Source: Bacteroidota bacterium
Lineage (GTDB): Bacteria; Bacteroidota; Ignavibacteria; UBA10030; UBA8401
Length of the DNA: 8,703 nucleotides
Assembly (NCBI GenBank): GCA_030824175.1
Contig: JAVBYH010000257.1
Coordinates: forward strand, 1 to 8,703
Direction: 5' to 3'
Part shown: in pieces, positions 1-5,832 of the stretch
Layout of the letters: each line of letters begins with the position of its first letter
How positions within the stretch are numbered: position 1 is the first letter of the stretch
Position numbers and translations under genes: made by a program
The notes under the pieces: generated by a model
What the model was told of the DNA's origin: nothing
The model's database searches: none
The model's input: the letters and a program-made list of their open reading frames with translations, nothing else

Positions 1-141
1 GCAGGAATGGGCCAGGGTGGGATGGGCCAGGGCGGACAGCATTCAGGCGGTGGACATCGACCCGGAGGCCGCGGTCTCGGCGATGAGGGTCCGAGAAGCC
101 AGTCCATCGACATGGTAATGAGAGTTGAAAAATCGCGCTGA
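1..141 (+). CDS. C-terminal end of a Gly/Gln-rich protein (partial)
   Basis: Frame 1 is open from the window edge to a TGA at 139-141, giving the last 46 residues of a protein whose start lies outside the window. The visible part is low complexity: two tandem MGQGG-type units, encoded by a 15-bp imperfect direct repeat at 7-36, then a stretch rich in Gly, His, Arg and Ser, and a final charged tail ending in VEKSR. Gly-rich tails of this kind are common in envelope or surface proteins and in nucleic-acid-binding proteins, so no function can be assigned. The frame is supported by the in-frame repeat. No folded domain is visible. The gene converges on the receiver gene at 231-626. Confidence 0.5.
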   Translation, partial: AGMGQGGMGQGGQHSGGGHRPGGRGLGDEGPRSQSIDMVMRVEKSR

Positions 142-142
142 G

Positions 143-219
143 CGGCGATGCACGGCATCACGGCCGCGTACCCGGCTCTACAGTATCCCCCCACCATACT
201 GCGGCCGGCCACGGGCCGG
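143..219. other. cluster of three small hairpins in a convergent gap
   Basis: The 89-bp gap between two convergent genes holds three inverted repeats. The first is GATGC-ACG-GCATC at 147-159, with an outer CGGC (143-146)/GCCG (163-166) pairing across a 3-nt bulge. The second is CAGTAT-N9-ATACTG at 181-201, with a C-rich loop. The third is CCGGCC-ACG-GGCCGG at 205-219. Their position suggests transcript ends for one or both genes. None is followed by a T run on either strand, so they are not textbook intrinsic terminators. They may be mRNA 3'-end stabilisers or chance GC-rich folds. Confidence 0.3.
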
Positions 220-230
220 AGTGGAGCGCC

Positions 231-626
231 TCAGCGTGAGAGCGGGACAGCGGATAGACTCCGCTGCGCGCTGATGCGATTGATAATACTTCCGAGATTC
301 TGGAACTCATGCAATGTGTCGAAACAATATTCGGCTCCGAAGCGCAGGCACTCCCGCGAGAAGCGTGTGAACGGATAATCATACATGAGAATGAACCGGA
401 CGGAGGGATACCGCAGTTTCATCCCGGCAAAATCGTGGATCTGTGCGCCGTGAAGAAGCCGCATGTCGAGGATGGCCACATCGGGCGTGCATGCATCGAG
501 CGCGGCCGGCAACGAATCGCTCCGAAAAACGTAGCCCGCCACCTGGACGTTCTTGATCTCATACAGCATCTCAACAAGACGCGTGCCCACCAACTCCGAA
601 TGATACCCTAAAAAAACATTCACCAT
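231..626 (-). CDS. stand-alone degenerate receiver-domain protein
   Basis: This 131-residue protein consists of a single CheY-like receiver domain with no output domain. The start at 626 is chosen because AGGGGG (631-636) sits 4 nt before the ATG; a longer frame reaching 737 adds 37 residues unlike a receiver. The phospho-acceptor Asp54 is present in the strand VAILD. The rest of the active site is eroded. The acidic pair that binds Mg2+ is replaced by Gly7-Tyr8, the Ser/Thr switch by the Met81-Tyr82-Asp83 stretch, and the conserved Lys by Asp103/Thr104. The C-terminal AEYCFDTLHEF resembles the DYFFDKSTEF signature I recall from a subfamily of single-domain receivers, so I read it as a divergent member. 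It may work by protein contact without normal phosphorylation. It is transcribed apart from the NarL-type operon to its right, with 253 bp between them. Cytoplasmic; partner unknown. Confidence 0.8.
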   Translation of the reverse strand: MVNVFLGYHSELVGTRLVEMLYEIKNVQVAGYVFRSDSLPAALDACTPDVAILDMRLLHGAQIHDFAGMKLRYPSVRFILMYDYPFTRFSRECLRFGAEYCFDTLHEFQNLGSIINRISAQRSLSAVPLSR

Positions 627-725
627 AGATCCCCCTGTTCGCCGTTCTACTCCTTGGTCGCCGACGGTGTTCCTCGCGGCGCGTTCGTTTCGAAGGTAAG
701 ATACACAGGAAAAGATTGGCGGGGT

Positions 726-753
726 ATCATGAATCATATGATTTTCATGTCAC
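726..753 (-). promoter_or_regulatory. possible sigma-70-type promoter for the receiver gene
   Basis: Read on the minus strand, GTGACA (748-753) is followed after 16 nt by CATGAT (726-731). These match the -35 consensus at 5 of 6 positions and the -10 at 4 of 6. The left palindrome at 731-744 would fill the spacer and the right one would lie just upstream, which fits repression. It would give a leader of roughly 90 nt before the ATG at 626. Other weak hexamer pairs exist in this AT-rich stretch, so this is tentative. Confidence 0.25.
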
Positions 754-767
754 GAATCATATGATTC
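731..767. promoter_or_regulatory. twin palindromic operator-like sites
   Basis: Two nearly identical palindromes lie 23 bp apart centre to centre, about two helical turns. The right copy, GAATCATATGATTC (754-767), is a perfect 14-bp dyad. The left copy (731-744) differs only in its last base, so both share the 12-bp perfect core AATCATATGATT. An extra half-site, ATCAT, occurs at 726-730. They lie 105-141 bp upstream of the start codon of the degenerate receiver gene, in the only AT-rich stretch of this part of the window. Such an arrangement is typical of two dimers of a helix-turn-helix regulator binding one face of the DNA. The binding protein is not identifiable from sequence. Confidence 0.55.
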
Positions 768-879
768 TGTAGCCATAAATAATATTACGCTTTATCGCGT
801 AGCAATTATTCCTACACTCAATTCGGCCATGGAGGGGCACATTTTCGAATTTTTCCCCGGTTTGTCCTACAATTCGGAC

Positions 880-1506
880 CTACGTGAGGCTGTTTTCGAT
901 TGTGTAGTGGATGATCTCGGAATTCGAGGTGAGGCCGAGCTTGCGGAGGATGCGTGAGCGGTACGTATTCACCGTCGGCACGGAGAGGAGCATTTTTTCG
1001 GCGATGCTCGAGACGGTTTGTCCCTTGCCGAGCATCATCAGTACCTCGTATTCCCGGTCAGAGAGCAATTCGTGCGGCGCCTTCGCCGAATCGTCGAAGT
1101 TGTCGGCGATCTTTTCGGCGAGGCTGAGGCTCAGATATTTCCGGCCCTGGGCCGCCCGGCGGATGGCGATGATCAGTTCTTCGGTGGCTGATTCTTTCGT
1201 GAGATATCCCGATGCTCCGGCTTTGAGCGCACGCACCGCATACTGCTTCTCGGGATACGTGCTGAGCATGAGTACAAATAACGCCGGGTGTTCCTGCTTC
1301 ATCGACCGGAGCACGTCGAGCCCGTTCATGTCGGGCATCGCAATGTCGAGCACGACAAGGTCGATCTCGTGTTGACGCATCTTTTCGAGGGCATCCATGC
1401 CGGTGGCGGCCTCGTCGACGACGCGGATGTCGCCCGTCTGCTCGAGCATCATGCGAAGTCCCTGCCGGACAATTGTGTGGTCGTCTACCAACAGTACTCG
1501 TATCAT
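880..1506 (-). CDS. NarL/FixJ-family response regulator
   Basis: This 208-residue DNA-binding response regulator is the likely partner of the kinase encoded 27 bp upstream. The receiver domain (about 2-118) has an intact active site: Asp8 and Asp9 (in LLVDDH), phospho-acceptor Asp54 (in VVLDIAMPDMNG), the Ser82/Thr83 switch and Lys104 (in YLTKES). The C-terminal LuxR/GerE helix-turn-helix (about 145-205) starts at LLSDREYEVL and includes the recognition-helix region VPTVNTYRSRILRKLGL. Family length is normal. The expected mechanism is phosphorylation by the HisKA_3 kinase, dimerisation and transcriptional activation or repression. The ATG at 1506 has only a poor ribosome-binding site, so translation may be coupled to the upstream gene. 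It is the last gene of the synthetase-kinase-regulator operon. Targets are unknown. Confidence 0.93.
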   Translation of the reverse strand: MIRVLLVDDHTIVRQGLRMMLEQTGDIRVVDEAATGMDALEKMRQHEIDLVVLDIAMPDMNGLDVLRSMKQEHPALFVLMLSTYPEKQYAVRALKAGASGYLTKESATEELIIAIRRAAQGRKYLSLSLAEKIADNFDDSAKAPHELLSDREYEVLMMLGKGQTVSSIAEKMLLSVPTVNTYRSRILRKLGLTSNSEIIHYTIENSLT

Positions 1507-1533
1507 AGGTGTGTCGTTTCTCTGCGTGCAGTG

Positions 1534-3090
1534 TTACGATGGGATCGGGATCTTCACGATGATCGCCGTTCCGATATCCCGTCGTCCGATGATATCGACG
1601 GTGCCGTCGTGGCTCCTCACCCTTTCGCGGATGCCGATGAGTCCGATGGACTTCGGGTCATTGATTTCGTTTTCAAAAATTCCTTTGCCGTTATCGCGCA
1701 CCGTCAGCGTCAACTGGCTCGCCGATTTCAGGAGCGAGATGTGGACGACGGTCGCTTCGGCGTGCCGTGCGATATTCGTAAGTGTTTCCTGGAACACCCG
1801 GAAGACAGTGGTCGACACCTTTTTTTCAAGTTCGATATCCTCCGGCTCAATGCGCAGCATGCAACGCAGCCCGGTGCGCTCCTCGAACTCTTCGGTCTGC
1901 CATTCGATCGCCGCGCCGAGCCCGAGGTCGTCGAGCATGCCGGGACGAAGCTCCGAGGAAATCCGCTGGACCGATTTCACCGTGGCATCGATGAGCCGCT
2001 GCATGGCGACGGTCTTCGTCTTGAGCGGTTCGGATGTGCCTCCGAAAGAATTTTCGATCCATCGCGTGTCCATCTTCAGCGCCGTGAGGGCCTGGCCCAG
2101 CTCGTCGTGCACCTCGCGCGCGATCTGCGTCCGCTCTTCCTCCCTGACCGTTTCAACGTGGGCGGCGAGGCGGCGCAGGTTTTCCTGCGACTGCTTCAAT
2201 TCCTCTTCCGTGTGCACCTTCTCCGTCACGTCGTGCACGATGGCGTACATGAGGTGCGTATGCCTCAGCCGCACCGGACTCGTGTACACCTCGACCTCGC
2301 GCGTGGTGCCGTTCGCGGCGCGCTGCCGCATGAAAAAATGTTCCGAGCTGCCGTGCATCGAGAACGCAATCTCCCCTTTTTTCCCGTCGTCCGGAGACGC
2401 CACGATGTCCGTCATGTGCTTTCCGTGGAACGAATTTTTATTCCACCCGTAGAAGGCGCATGCGGTCGGATTTGCGTCGATGATCGTGGACGTGAGCGGA
2501 TTGATGAGCAGCATCACCGCCGTGTTGTTCTCGTAGAGCGTCCGGTAGAGTTCCTCGCTGCGCTTCAGCGCCGAGGCGAGGCGGTTGTGCACCGTGACGT
2601 CGCGCGCGATGATGCACACCGCCTTGCACATGCCGATCGACACAGCCATCGCGCTCGCATCGACGGTGAGGATCCTGTTGTCCCTGCTCCGAAAATACCG
2701 CTCGCCGAGATCCGTGTACGGATCGGTGGCGAGCATCTCAATAACGGCGTCGATTGCCGGACGCTCGTCGACGACGATGTCGTAAATTGTGTGCAGCGGC
2801 AGTTCGTCCAGCCGATACCCGATGAGTGTCTCGAACGCCGCGTTGCCTTCGATGAGCCGCTTCGTCGCGAAATTGAAGATGAAGACGCTGTCCTTGATCT
2901 GTGTCAAGATCGCACGATAGCGGTTCTCGCTTTCGCGAAGCACGTCTTCGAGATGCACGCGTTCACCCTCGGTGAGCGCGCCCGGCGCGCGCCGCGCCGG
3001 AGCCCCGCCGTCGCCGCGCGCATCCTGCCTGCGCTGTTTCCTGCGCCGCATTCCCGCGGCCGAGATCCGGGCCGGCCGGCGCTTACGCAT
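1534..3090 (-). CDS. two-PAS cytosolic sensor histidine kinase (HisKA_3/NarX-DesK type)
   Basis: This 518-residue kinase has no membrane segment, so it probably senses a cytoplasmic signal. Domain order: a very Arg-rich leader (1-38), PAS 1 (about 54-170), PAS 2 (about 178-292), a short coiled linker, HisKA_3 dimerisation/phosphotransfer (about 312-385), and HATPase_c (about 425-517). The phospho-acceptor is His328 in REVHDELGQALT. The ATP site shows an N-box (ETLTNIARH, Asn439), a G1 box (DNGKG, 466-470) and a G2-like GLIGIRERV. HisKA_3 kinases pair with NarL-type regulators, and one lies immediately downstream. The ATG overlaps the end of the synthetase gene (ATGCGTAA, 3083-3090), implying translational coupling. 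A second ATG at 3051 (Met14) would remove part of the basic leader; neither start has a good Shine-Dalgarno, so the exact start is uncertain. The PAS ligand is not predictable. Confidence 0.93.
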   Translation of the reverse strand: MRKRRPARISAAGMRRRKQRRQDARGDGGAPARRAPGALTEGERVHLEDVLRESENRYRAILTQIKDSVFIFNFATKRLIEGNAAFETLIGYRLDELPLHTIYDIVVDERPAIDAVIEMLATDPYTDLGERYFRSRDNRILTVDASAMAVSIGMCKAVCIIARDVTVHNRLASALKRSEELYRTLYENNTAVMLLINPLTSTIIDANPTACAFYGWNKNSFHGKHMTDIVASPDDGKKGEIAFSMHGSSEHFFMRQRAANGTTREVEVYTSPVRLRHTHLMYAIVHDVTEKVHTEEELKQSQENLRRLAAHVETVREEERTQIAREVHDELGQALTALKMDTRWIENSFGGTSEPLKTKTVAMQRLIDATVKSVQRISSELRPGMLDDLGLGAAIEWQTEEFEERTGLRCMLRIEPEDIELEKKVSTTVFRVFQETLTNIARHAEATVVHISLLKSASQLTLTVRDNGKGIFENEINDPKSIGLIGIRERVRSHDGTVDIIGRRDIGTAIIVKIPIPS

Positions 3091-4771
3091 AGAGGTAGCG
3101 TTTAATTTTCTGTGTGGGCGTCTTCTCGAACGGCTCGATCTGTTCGATGACGCGGCCGATCTGCGAAAATTTCGAGACCCGGCTGTTCACCCGTTCTCTG
3201 ATCTCCAACAGGATTGCTTCGATCCTCTTCTTGATCTCGGATTCCCCCAATTTTTCCTCGGCATACTCCCGCTCGATGATCTCGTAGTTCAAATGCACGC
3301 GGGCCACGAGCTGGTTCTGCACGGAGAAGACGAGAGACTCCGTGACGAGCTCGAGCTCGTTGATGACGGATTCGATCTCCTCCGGATAAATGTTCTCGCC
3401 GCTTGCGCCGAGAATGACATTCTTCAGGCGCCCCTTGATGAAGAGGTACCCGTCCTTGTCGAAGACCCCGAGGTCGCCCGTATGGAACCAGCCGTCGGCG
3501 GTGATCACCTCGCGCGTCCGTTCGGGGTCCTTGAAATACCCCTTCATGACGACCGGCCCGCGCACGAGGATCTCGCCCTCGCCGGTGTGCGCATCAGGAT
3601 TCTCGATTTTAATTTCAACGCCCGGAAGCACGGGCCCCGTCGCGCGGAAGCGCGTCTCGAAATTGTTCGTCCCCGCCACGAGCGGCGACGTCTCGGTGAG
3701 CCCGTATCCGATGGCGTACGGGAAGCGAGCCTCCTTCAGGAACCGTTCCACATCCGCGGCAAGGGGCGCCCCCCCGATGCAGAACAGGCGCAGGCTCCCT
3801 CCGAATGTCGCCAGGAGTTTTTTCCCCGCGATCTTGTTCAGGCGCTTGCGCACGAACGGAATCCTGTACATGCGCCGCATCACGGCGCTCCCGGTGAGCT
3901 GCGGGAGGATCTTCCCCCGGTAAATTTTTTCGATCACAAGCGGCACCGAGAGCATGATCGTCGGATGCACCTGCTGCATCGCCGGCACGAGCACCTGCGG
4001 CGTCGGCGGCTTGTCGAGATAGTACACGCTCATGCCCGAGGCGATCGGCGTGAGCAGTCCGAGCGTGCATTCGTACGCATGCGAAAGGGGAAGGATCGAG
4101 AGCATTCTGTCCGTCGGAACGATCGACACGAGCACCGCCGTTGCCTTCACATCCTCGAGCAGGTTCCGGTGTGTCAGCATGACGCCCTTCGAATGCCCCG
4201 TCGTGCCGGAGGTGTAGATGATCGTCGACACGTCGTCCGGCTGCGCCTCAGCCGGGATCCAGCCGACAAGCCGCATCGCCGTGTCCTTGAACTTCGTGAA
4301 CTCCTTCATGCCCTCGGCAAGGAATTCCTTGAGCATCCCCTTCTGCGTCTCGGGGGGGATGATCGAAAAATTGTCGAGCAGGATGATCGTCGCAAGATCG
4401 GCGTACGTGCCGCCCTCGATCTTCTGATAGTAACGCTCCGAAATGAAGATCGCCTTGCACTCCGCGTGGCGGAGAATGTGCTGCACCTCCGAGGCGTGAA
4501 AATCCGGGAGGATCGGCACGCTGACCGCGCCGGTTGCCGCCACGGCGAAGTAGGCGATGCCCCATTCCTTTTTGTTCTCGCCCAGAATGGCGACACGGTC
4601 ACCGGCCACCACACCCTGGTCCCGCAGGAGCCGCGCAACTTCGCGCACCTTATCGTACAATGCGCCGTACGTCAACGGCTCTCCGTTGACGCTGCCCAGC
4701 GCCGGGTTGGTGCGAAACCGCTCGGCGCTTCGCGCCAGCATCGTTGTCAGTGTATCGTTCTCGAGGATCAT
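3083..4771 (-). CDS. AMP-forming acyl-CoA synthetase (long-chain fatty-acid-CoA ligase-like)
   Basis: This 562-residue member of the ANL adenylate-forming superfamily is expected to activate a carboxylic acid, probably a medium- or long-chain fatty acid, to acyl-AMP and then acyl-CoA. Visible motifs are the P-loop YTSGTTGHSKG (about 186-196), YGLTETSP (356-363), WFHTGDLG (428-435), the hinge region GRLKNVILGASGENIYPEEIE in part (about 447 on), and the C-terminal TPTQKIKR with catalytic Lys555. All core residues are present and the length is normal for FadD-like enzymes. The ATG at 4771 is preferred because AAGGG lies 9 nt upstream; an in-frame ATG at 4789 would add six residues but has no ribosome-binding site. 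It is the first gene of an operon with the kinase and regulator and overlaps the kinase gene by 8 bp. I see no convincing promoter between it and the terminator at 4885-4920. Substrate chain length is inferred only from family resemblance. Confidence 0.92.
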   Translation of the reverse strand: MILENDTLTTMLARSAERFRTNPALGSVNGEPLTYGALYDKVREVARLLRDQGVVAGDRVAILGENKKEWGIAYFAVAATGAVSVPILPDFHASEVQHILRHAECKAIFISERYYQKIEGGTYADLATIILLDNFSIIPPETQKGMLKEFLAEGMKEFTKFKDTAMRLVGWIPAEAQPDDVSTIIYTSGTTGHSKGVMLTHRNLLEDVKATAVLVSIVPTDRMLSILPLSHAYECTLGLLTPIASGMSVYYLDKPPTPQVLVPAMQQVHPTIMLSVPLVIEKIYRGKILPQLTGSAVMRRMYRIPFVRKRLNKIAGKKLLATFGGSLRLFCIGGAPLAADVERFLKEARFPYAIGYGLTETSPLVAGTNNFETRFRATGPVLPGVEIKIENPDAHTGEGEILVRGPVVMKGYFKDPERTREVITADGWFHTGDLGVFDKDGYLFIKGRLKNVILGASGENIYPEEIESVINELELVTESLVFSVQNQLVARVHLNYEIIEREYAEEKLGESEIKKRIEAILLEIRERVNSRVSKFSQIGRVIEQIEPFEKTPTQKIKRYLYA

Positions 4772-4884
4772 TGGAGTGTGCCCTTGCATGTCTGGCGGCG
4801 CCGGCGCATGTGTGTTGTCGTTCGGTCCATCCGGCGTCTTTCAGACTATCAATATGTGAAAACGATCCGAAAAATGAAACACAT

Positions 4885-4920
4885 AAAAAAAACGCGCAGA
4901 TACGGATCCGTATCTGCGCG
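4885..4920 (-). terminator. strong intrinsic terminator of the small motility gene
   Basis: Bases 4893-4920 form a perfect 28-bp palindrome: the arm CGCGCAGATACG, a GATC centre, and its complement. This gives a 12-bp GC-capped stem with a 4-nt loop. On the minus strand it is followed directly by eight T residues (4892-4885) and more AT-rich sequence. The stem begins 30 nt after the stop codon of the 63-residue gene. On the plus strand there is no T run after the hairpin, so it acts on minus-strand transcripts only. It separates this unit from the synthetase operon downstream. Confidence 0.92.
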
Positions 4921-4950
4921 CGTAAAACATTCAAAGGACACTTGTCGCGG

Positions 4951-5142
4951 TTACATCGAAACATCGAATGTCGACTGCGGGGGAGCCGCGCGAACGTCTC
5001 CGTTCGAATCATAGACGAGCGTGGGCTGCGTGAGCGCCGCCGCCATCTGCGCCTGCATCCGCAATTGATCCTTCACCACCTTGATCGCAATTTCCTGTGA
5101 CATATCCAATTTTGACACCGAATCCACCGCACCGATCGCCAT
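4951..5142 (-). CDS. small YjfB-like putative motility protein
   Basis: This 63-residue protein begins MAIGAVDSVSKLDMSQEIAIKVVKDQ. The start at 5142 is chosen because GGAGGG lies 7 nt before the ATG; the ATG at 5157 has no ribosome-binding site. Residues about 10-42 look like one amphipathic helix rich in Gln, Met, Ala and Lys (SQEIAIKVVKDQLRMQAQM), followed by a short variable tail (PTLVYDSNGDVRA). No signal peptide or membrane segment is visible. The pattern of a short N-terminal segment, then SQ, then a helix with VxK and repeated Gln/Met resembles the YjfB putative motility family (about 60 residues), whose biochemical role is not known. The family call is from memory of the pattern and is moderate. 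The exact sigma-28 promoter upstream independently supports a flagellar or motility link. The gene is monocistronic, with its own promoter and terminator. Confidence 0.75.
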   Translation of the reverse strand: MAIGAVDSVSKLDMSQEIAIKVVKDQLRMQAQMAAALTQPTLVYDSNGDVRAAPPQSTFDVSM

Positions 5143-5154
5143 GACTGCACCCTC
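5136..5154 (-). promoter_or_regulatory. Shine-Dalgarno that fixes the small gene's start
   Basis: On the minus strand GGAGGG (5150-5155) stands 7 nt before the ATG at 5142-5140. It lies inside the coding sequence if the upstream ATG (5157) is used, which makes 5142 by far the better start. This is the strongest ribosome-binding site in the window. Confidence 0.8.
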
Positions 5155-5187
5155 CATTCGTGTGTAATGTTGACTGTGATATGAAAA

Positions 5188-5214
5188 TTATCGGCACGCT
5201 CCGTGAAAACTTTA
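5188..5214 (-). promoter_or_regulatory. sigma-28 (FliA) flagellar promoter, exact consensus
   Basis: On the minus strand TAAAGTTT (5214-5207) is followed by exactly 11 nt and then GCCGATAA (5195-5188). This matches the classic enterobacterial FliA/sigma-28 consensus at all 16 specified positions with the ideal spacing. Transcription would begin near 5181, giving a leader of about 40 nt before the ATG at 5142, and end at the terminator near 4885, so the message is about 300 nt. The -35 element begins only 3 bp beyond the stop codon of the upstream membrane peptidase-like gene. No equally good sigma-70 promoter overlaps it. Confidence 0.88.
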
Positions 5215-5216
5215 AT

Positions 5217-5756
5217 TTACATCCTTCCCCGGTACGTCTGCACCGAGATGTACACACCCCCTGCCAGGGCGGCCGTTGCAAGCACCATGCCCGCCCAGAA
5301 AAACGATTCCCCGATCGGCCATCCCCAGTCGAGAGCGTCGCGCCGGTAGAGAACGGTCCACCAGTCGTGGTGGTTCCTGTTTCCCCCGAGCAGCGGCAGC
5401 ACGCGCGCCTCGGCGTCCTTCATGTAGATGCTGATGTCCACCATGCTCACGCCGGTGAAGAAGACCGCCGCCGCCACGAGCTTCGACCGCTCGCGCCACG
5501 CCGTGAGAATCCACACGACAGGCGCCAGCACCTGCAGGATCGATCCGCCGAGTATGTACATCGTGTCGCCGAACGGACGGAACAGCGCATGCCCCGCCTC
5601 GTGAATGTAGAGGAGGATGAGATGGATGAACCAGATCACCCCCGGCATGTGCATTGCAGCCGACGGCTCGTAGTACGTGCCGGGCATGAGCACGCACACA
5701 TACGCGAGGAACGCATACGCGAGAAGTGAAACCGCCAACTGTGTCTTCGGTGTCAT
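5217..5756 (-). CDS. membrane protein with HExxH motif, M50B-like putative zinc peptidase
   Basis: This 179-residue integral membrane protein has about five hydrophobic segments (about 7-25, 38-58, 68-86, 92-110 and 152-170). The second segment carries HEAGH (52-56), the HExxH zinc-binding motif of metallopeptidases, placed inside the membrane span as in M50/site-2-protease relatives. Further conserved-looking features are GGSILQ (70-75), a VDISIYMKDAEAR segment (106-118) with acidic residues that could supply a third zinc ligand, and GGN..HHDWW (124-133). I recall similar short uncharacterised bacterial proteins with HEAGH and HDWW motifs, so this is probably a conserved family, but activity and substrate are unknown. 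The start at 5756 puts the first membrane helix at the N-terminus; a longer frame to 5930 would overlap ruvB. There is no Shine-Dalgarno, and the promoter places the transcript start at the ATG. Confidence 0.82.
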   Translation of the reverse strand: MTPKTQLAVSLLAYAFLAYVCVLMPGTYYEPSAAMHMPGVIWFIHLILLYIHEAGHALFRPFGDTMYILGGSILQVLAPVVWILTAWRERSKLVAAAVFFTGVSMVDISIYMKDAEARVLPLLGGNRNHHDWWTVLYRRDALDWGWPIGESFFWAGMVLATAALAGGVYISVQTYRGRM

Positions 5757-5763
5757 GGTCCGA

Positions 5764-5792
5764 ATGATAACTGTTTTCCCCCACACAGTCAA
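5764..5792 (-). promoter_or_regulatory. sigma-70-type promoter for the membrane peptidase-like gene, probably leaderless
   Basis: On the minus strand TTGACT (5792-5787), 17 nt, then TATCAT (5769-5764) match the -35 and -10 consensus at 5 of 6 positions each with ideal spacing. Counting 7 nt from the -10 puts the start of transcription at about 5757, one base before the ATG at 5756. Together with the lack of a Shine-Dalgarno this predicts a leaderless message. Confidence 0.7.
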
Positions 5793-5798
5793 TCGAAA

Positions 5799-5827
5799 TT
5801 GAATTTCACTCTCCTTCTTCGTACCTT
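5799..5827 (+). promoter_or_regulatory. probable ruvB promoter, near-leaderless
   Basis: TTGAAT (5799-5804), a 17-nt spacer, then TACCTT (5822-5827) form a weak sigma-70-like pair (4 of 6 and 3 of 6). The same bases can be read as a Bacteroidota-like TTG ... TAnnTT element. Either reading places the transcript start at about the ruvB ATG (5833). No Shine-Dalgarno precedes that ATG. Confidence 0.4.
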
Positions 5828-5832
5828 GTGCA

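Noticed and set aside
7..36. 15-bp tandem repeat as a CRISPR or satellite
   Set aside because: It has only two in-frame copies encoding MGQGG units of a Gly-rich protein, with no spacers.
627..737. 37-codon N-terminal extension of the degenerate receiver
   Set aside because: The extension has no receiver character, and a good AGGGGG site sits just before the ATG at 626.
864..879. GTCC-N8-GGAC inverted repeat just after the response regulator stop
   Set aside because: The stem is only 4 bp and is followed on the minus strand by a mixed sequence, not a T run; too weak to call a terminator.
1288..3105. 605-codon open frame on the plus strand, and a second of 680 codons at 2972-5014
   Set aside because: Both lie antisense to the kinase and synthetase genes. 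Their translations are packed with Arg, His, Asp and Val and show no domain, as expected for the complementary frame of GC-biased genes; the minus-strand products have complete family motifs.
5143..5157. Upstream ATG at 5157 for the small motility gene
   Set aside because: The codons between 5157 and 5142 contain the GGAGGG Shine-Dalgarno for the ATG at 5142, and nothing suitable precedes 5157.
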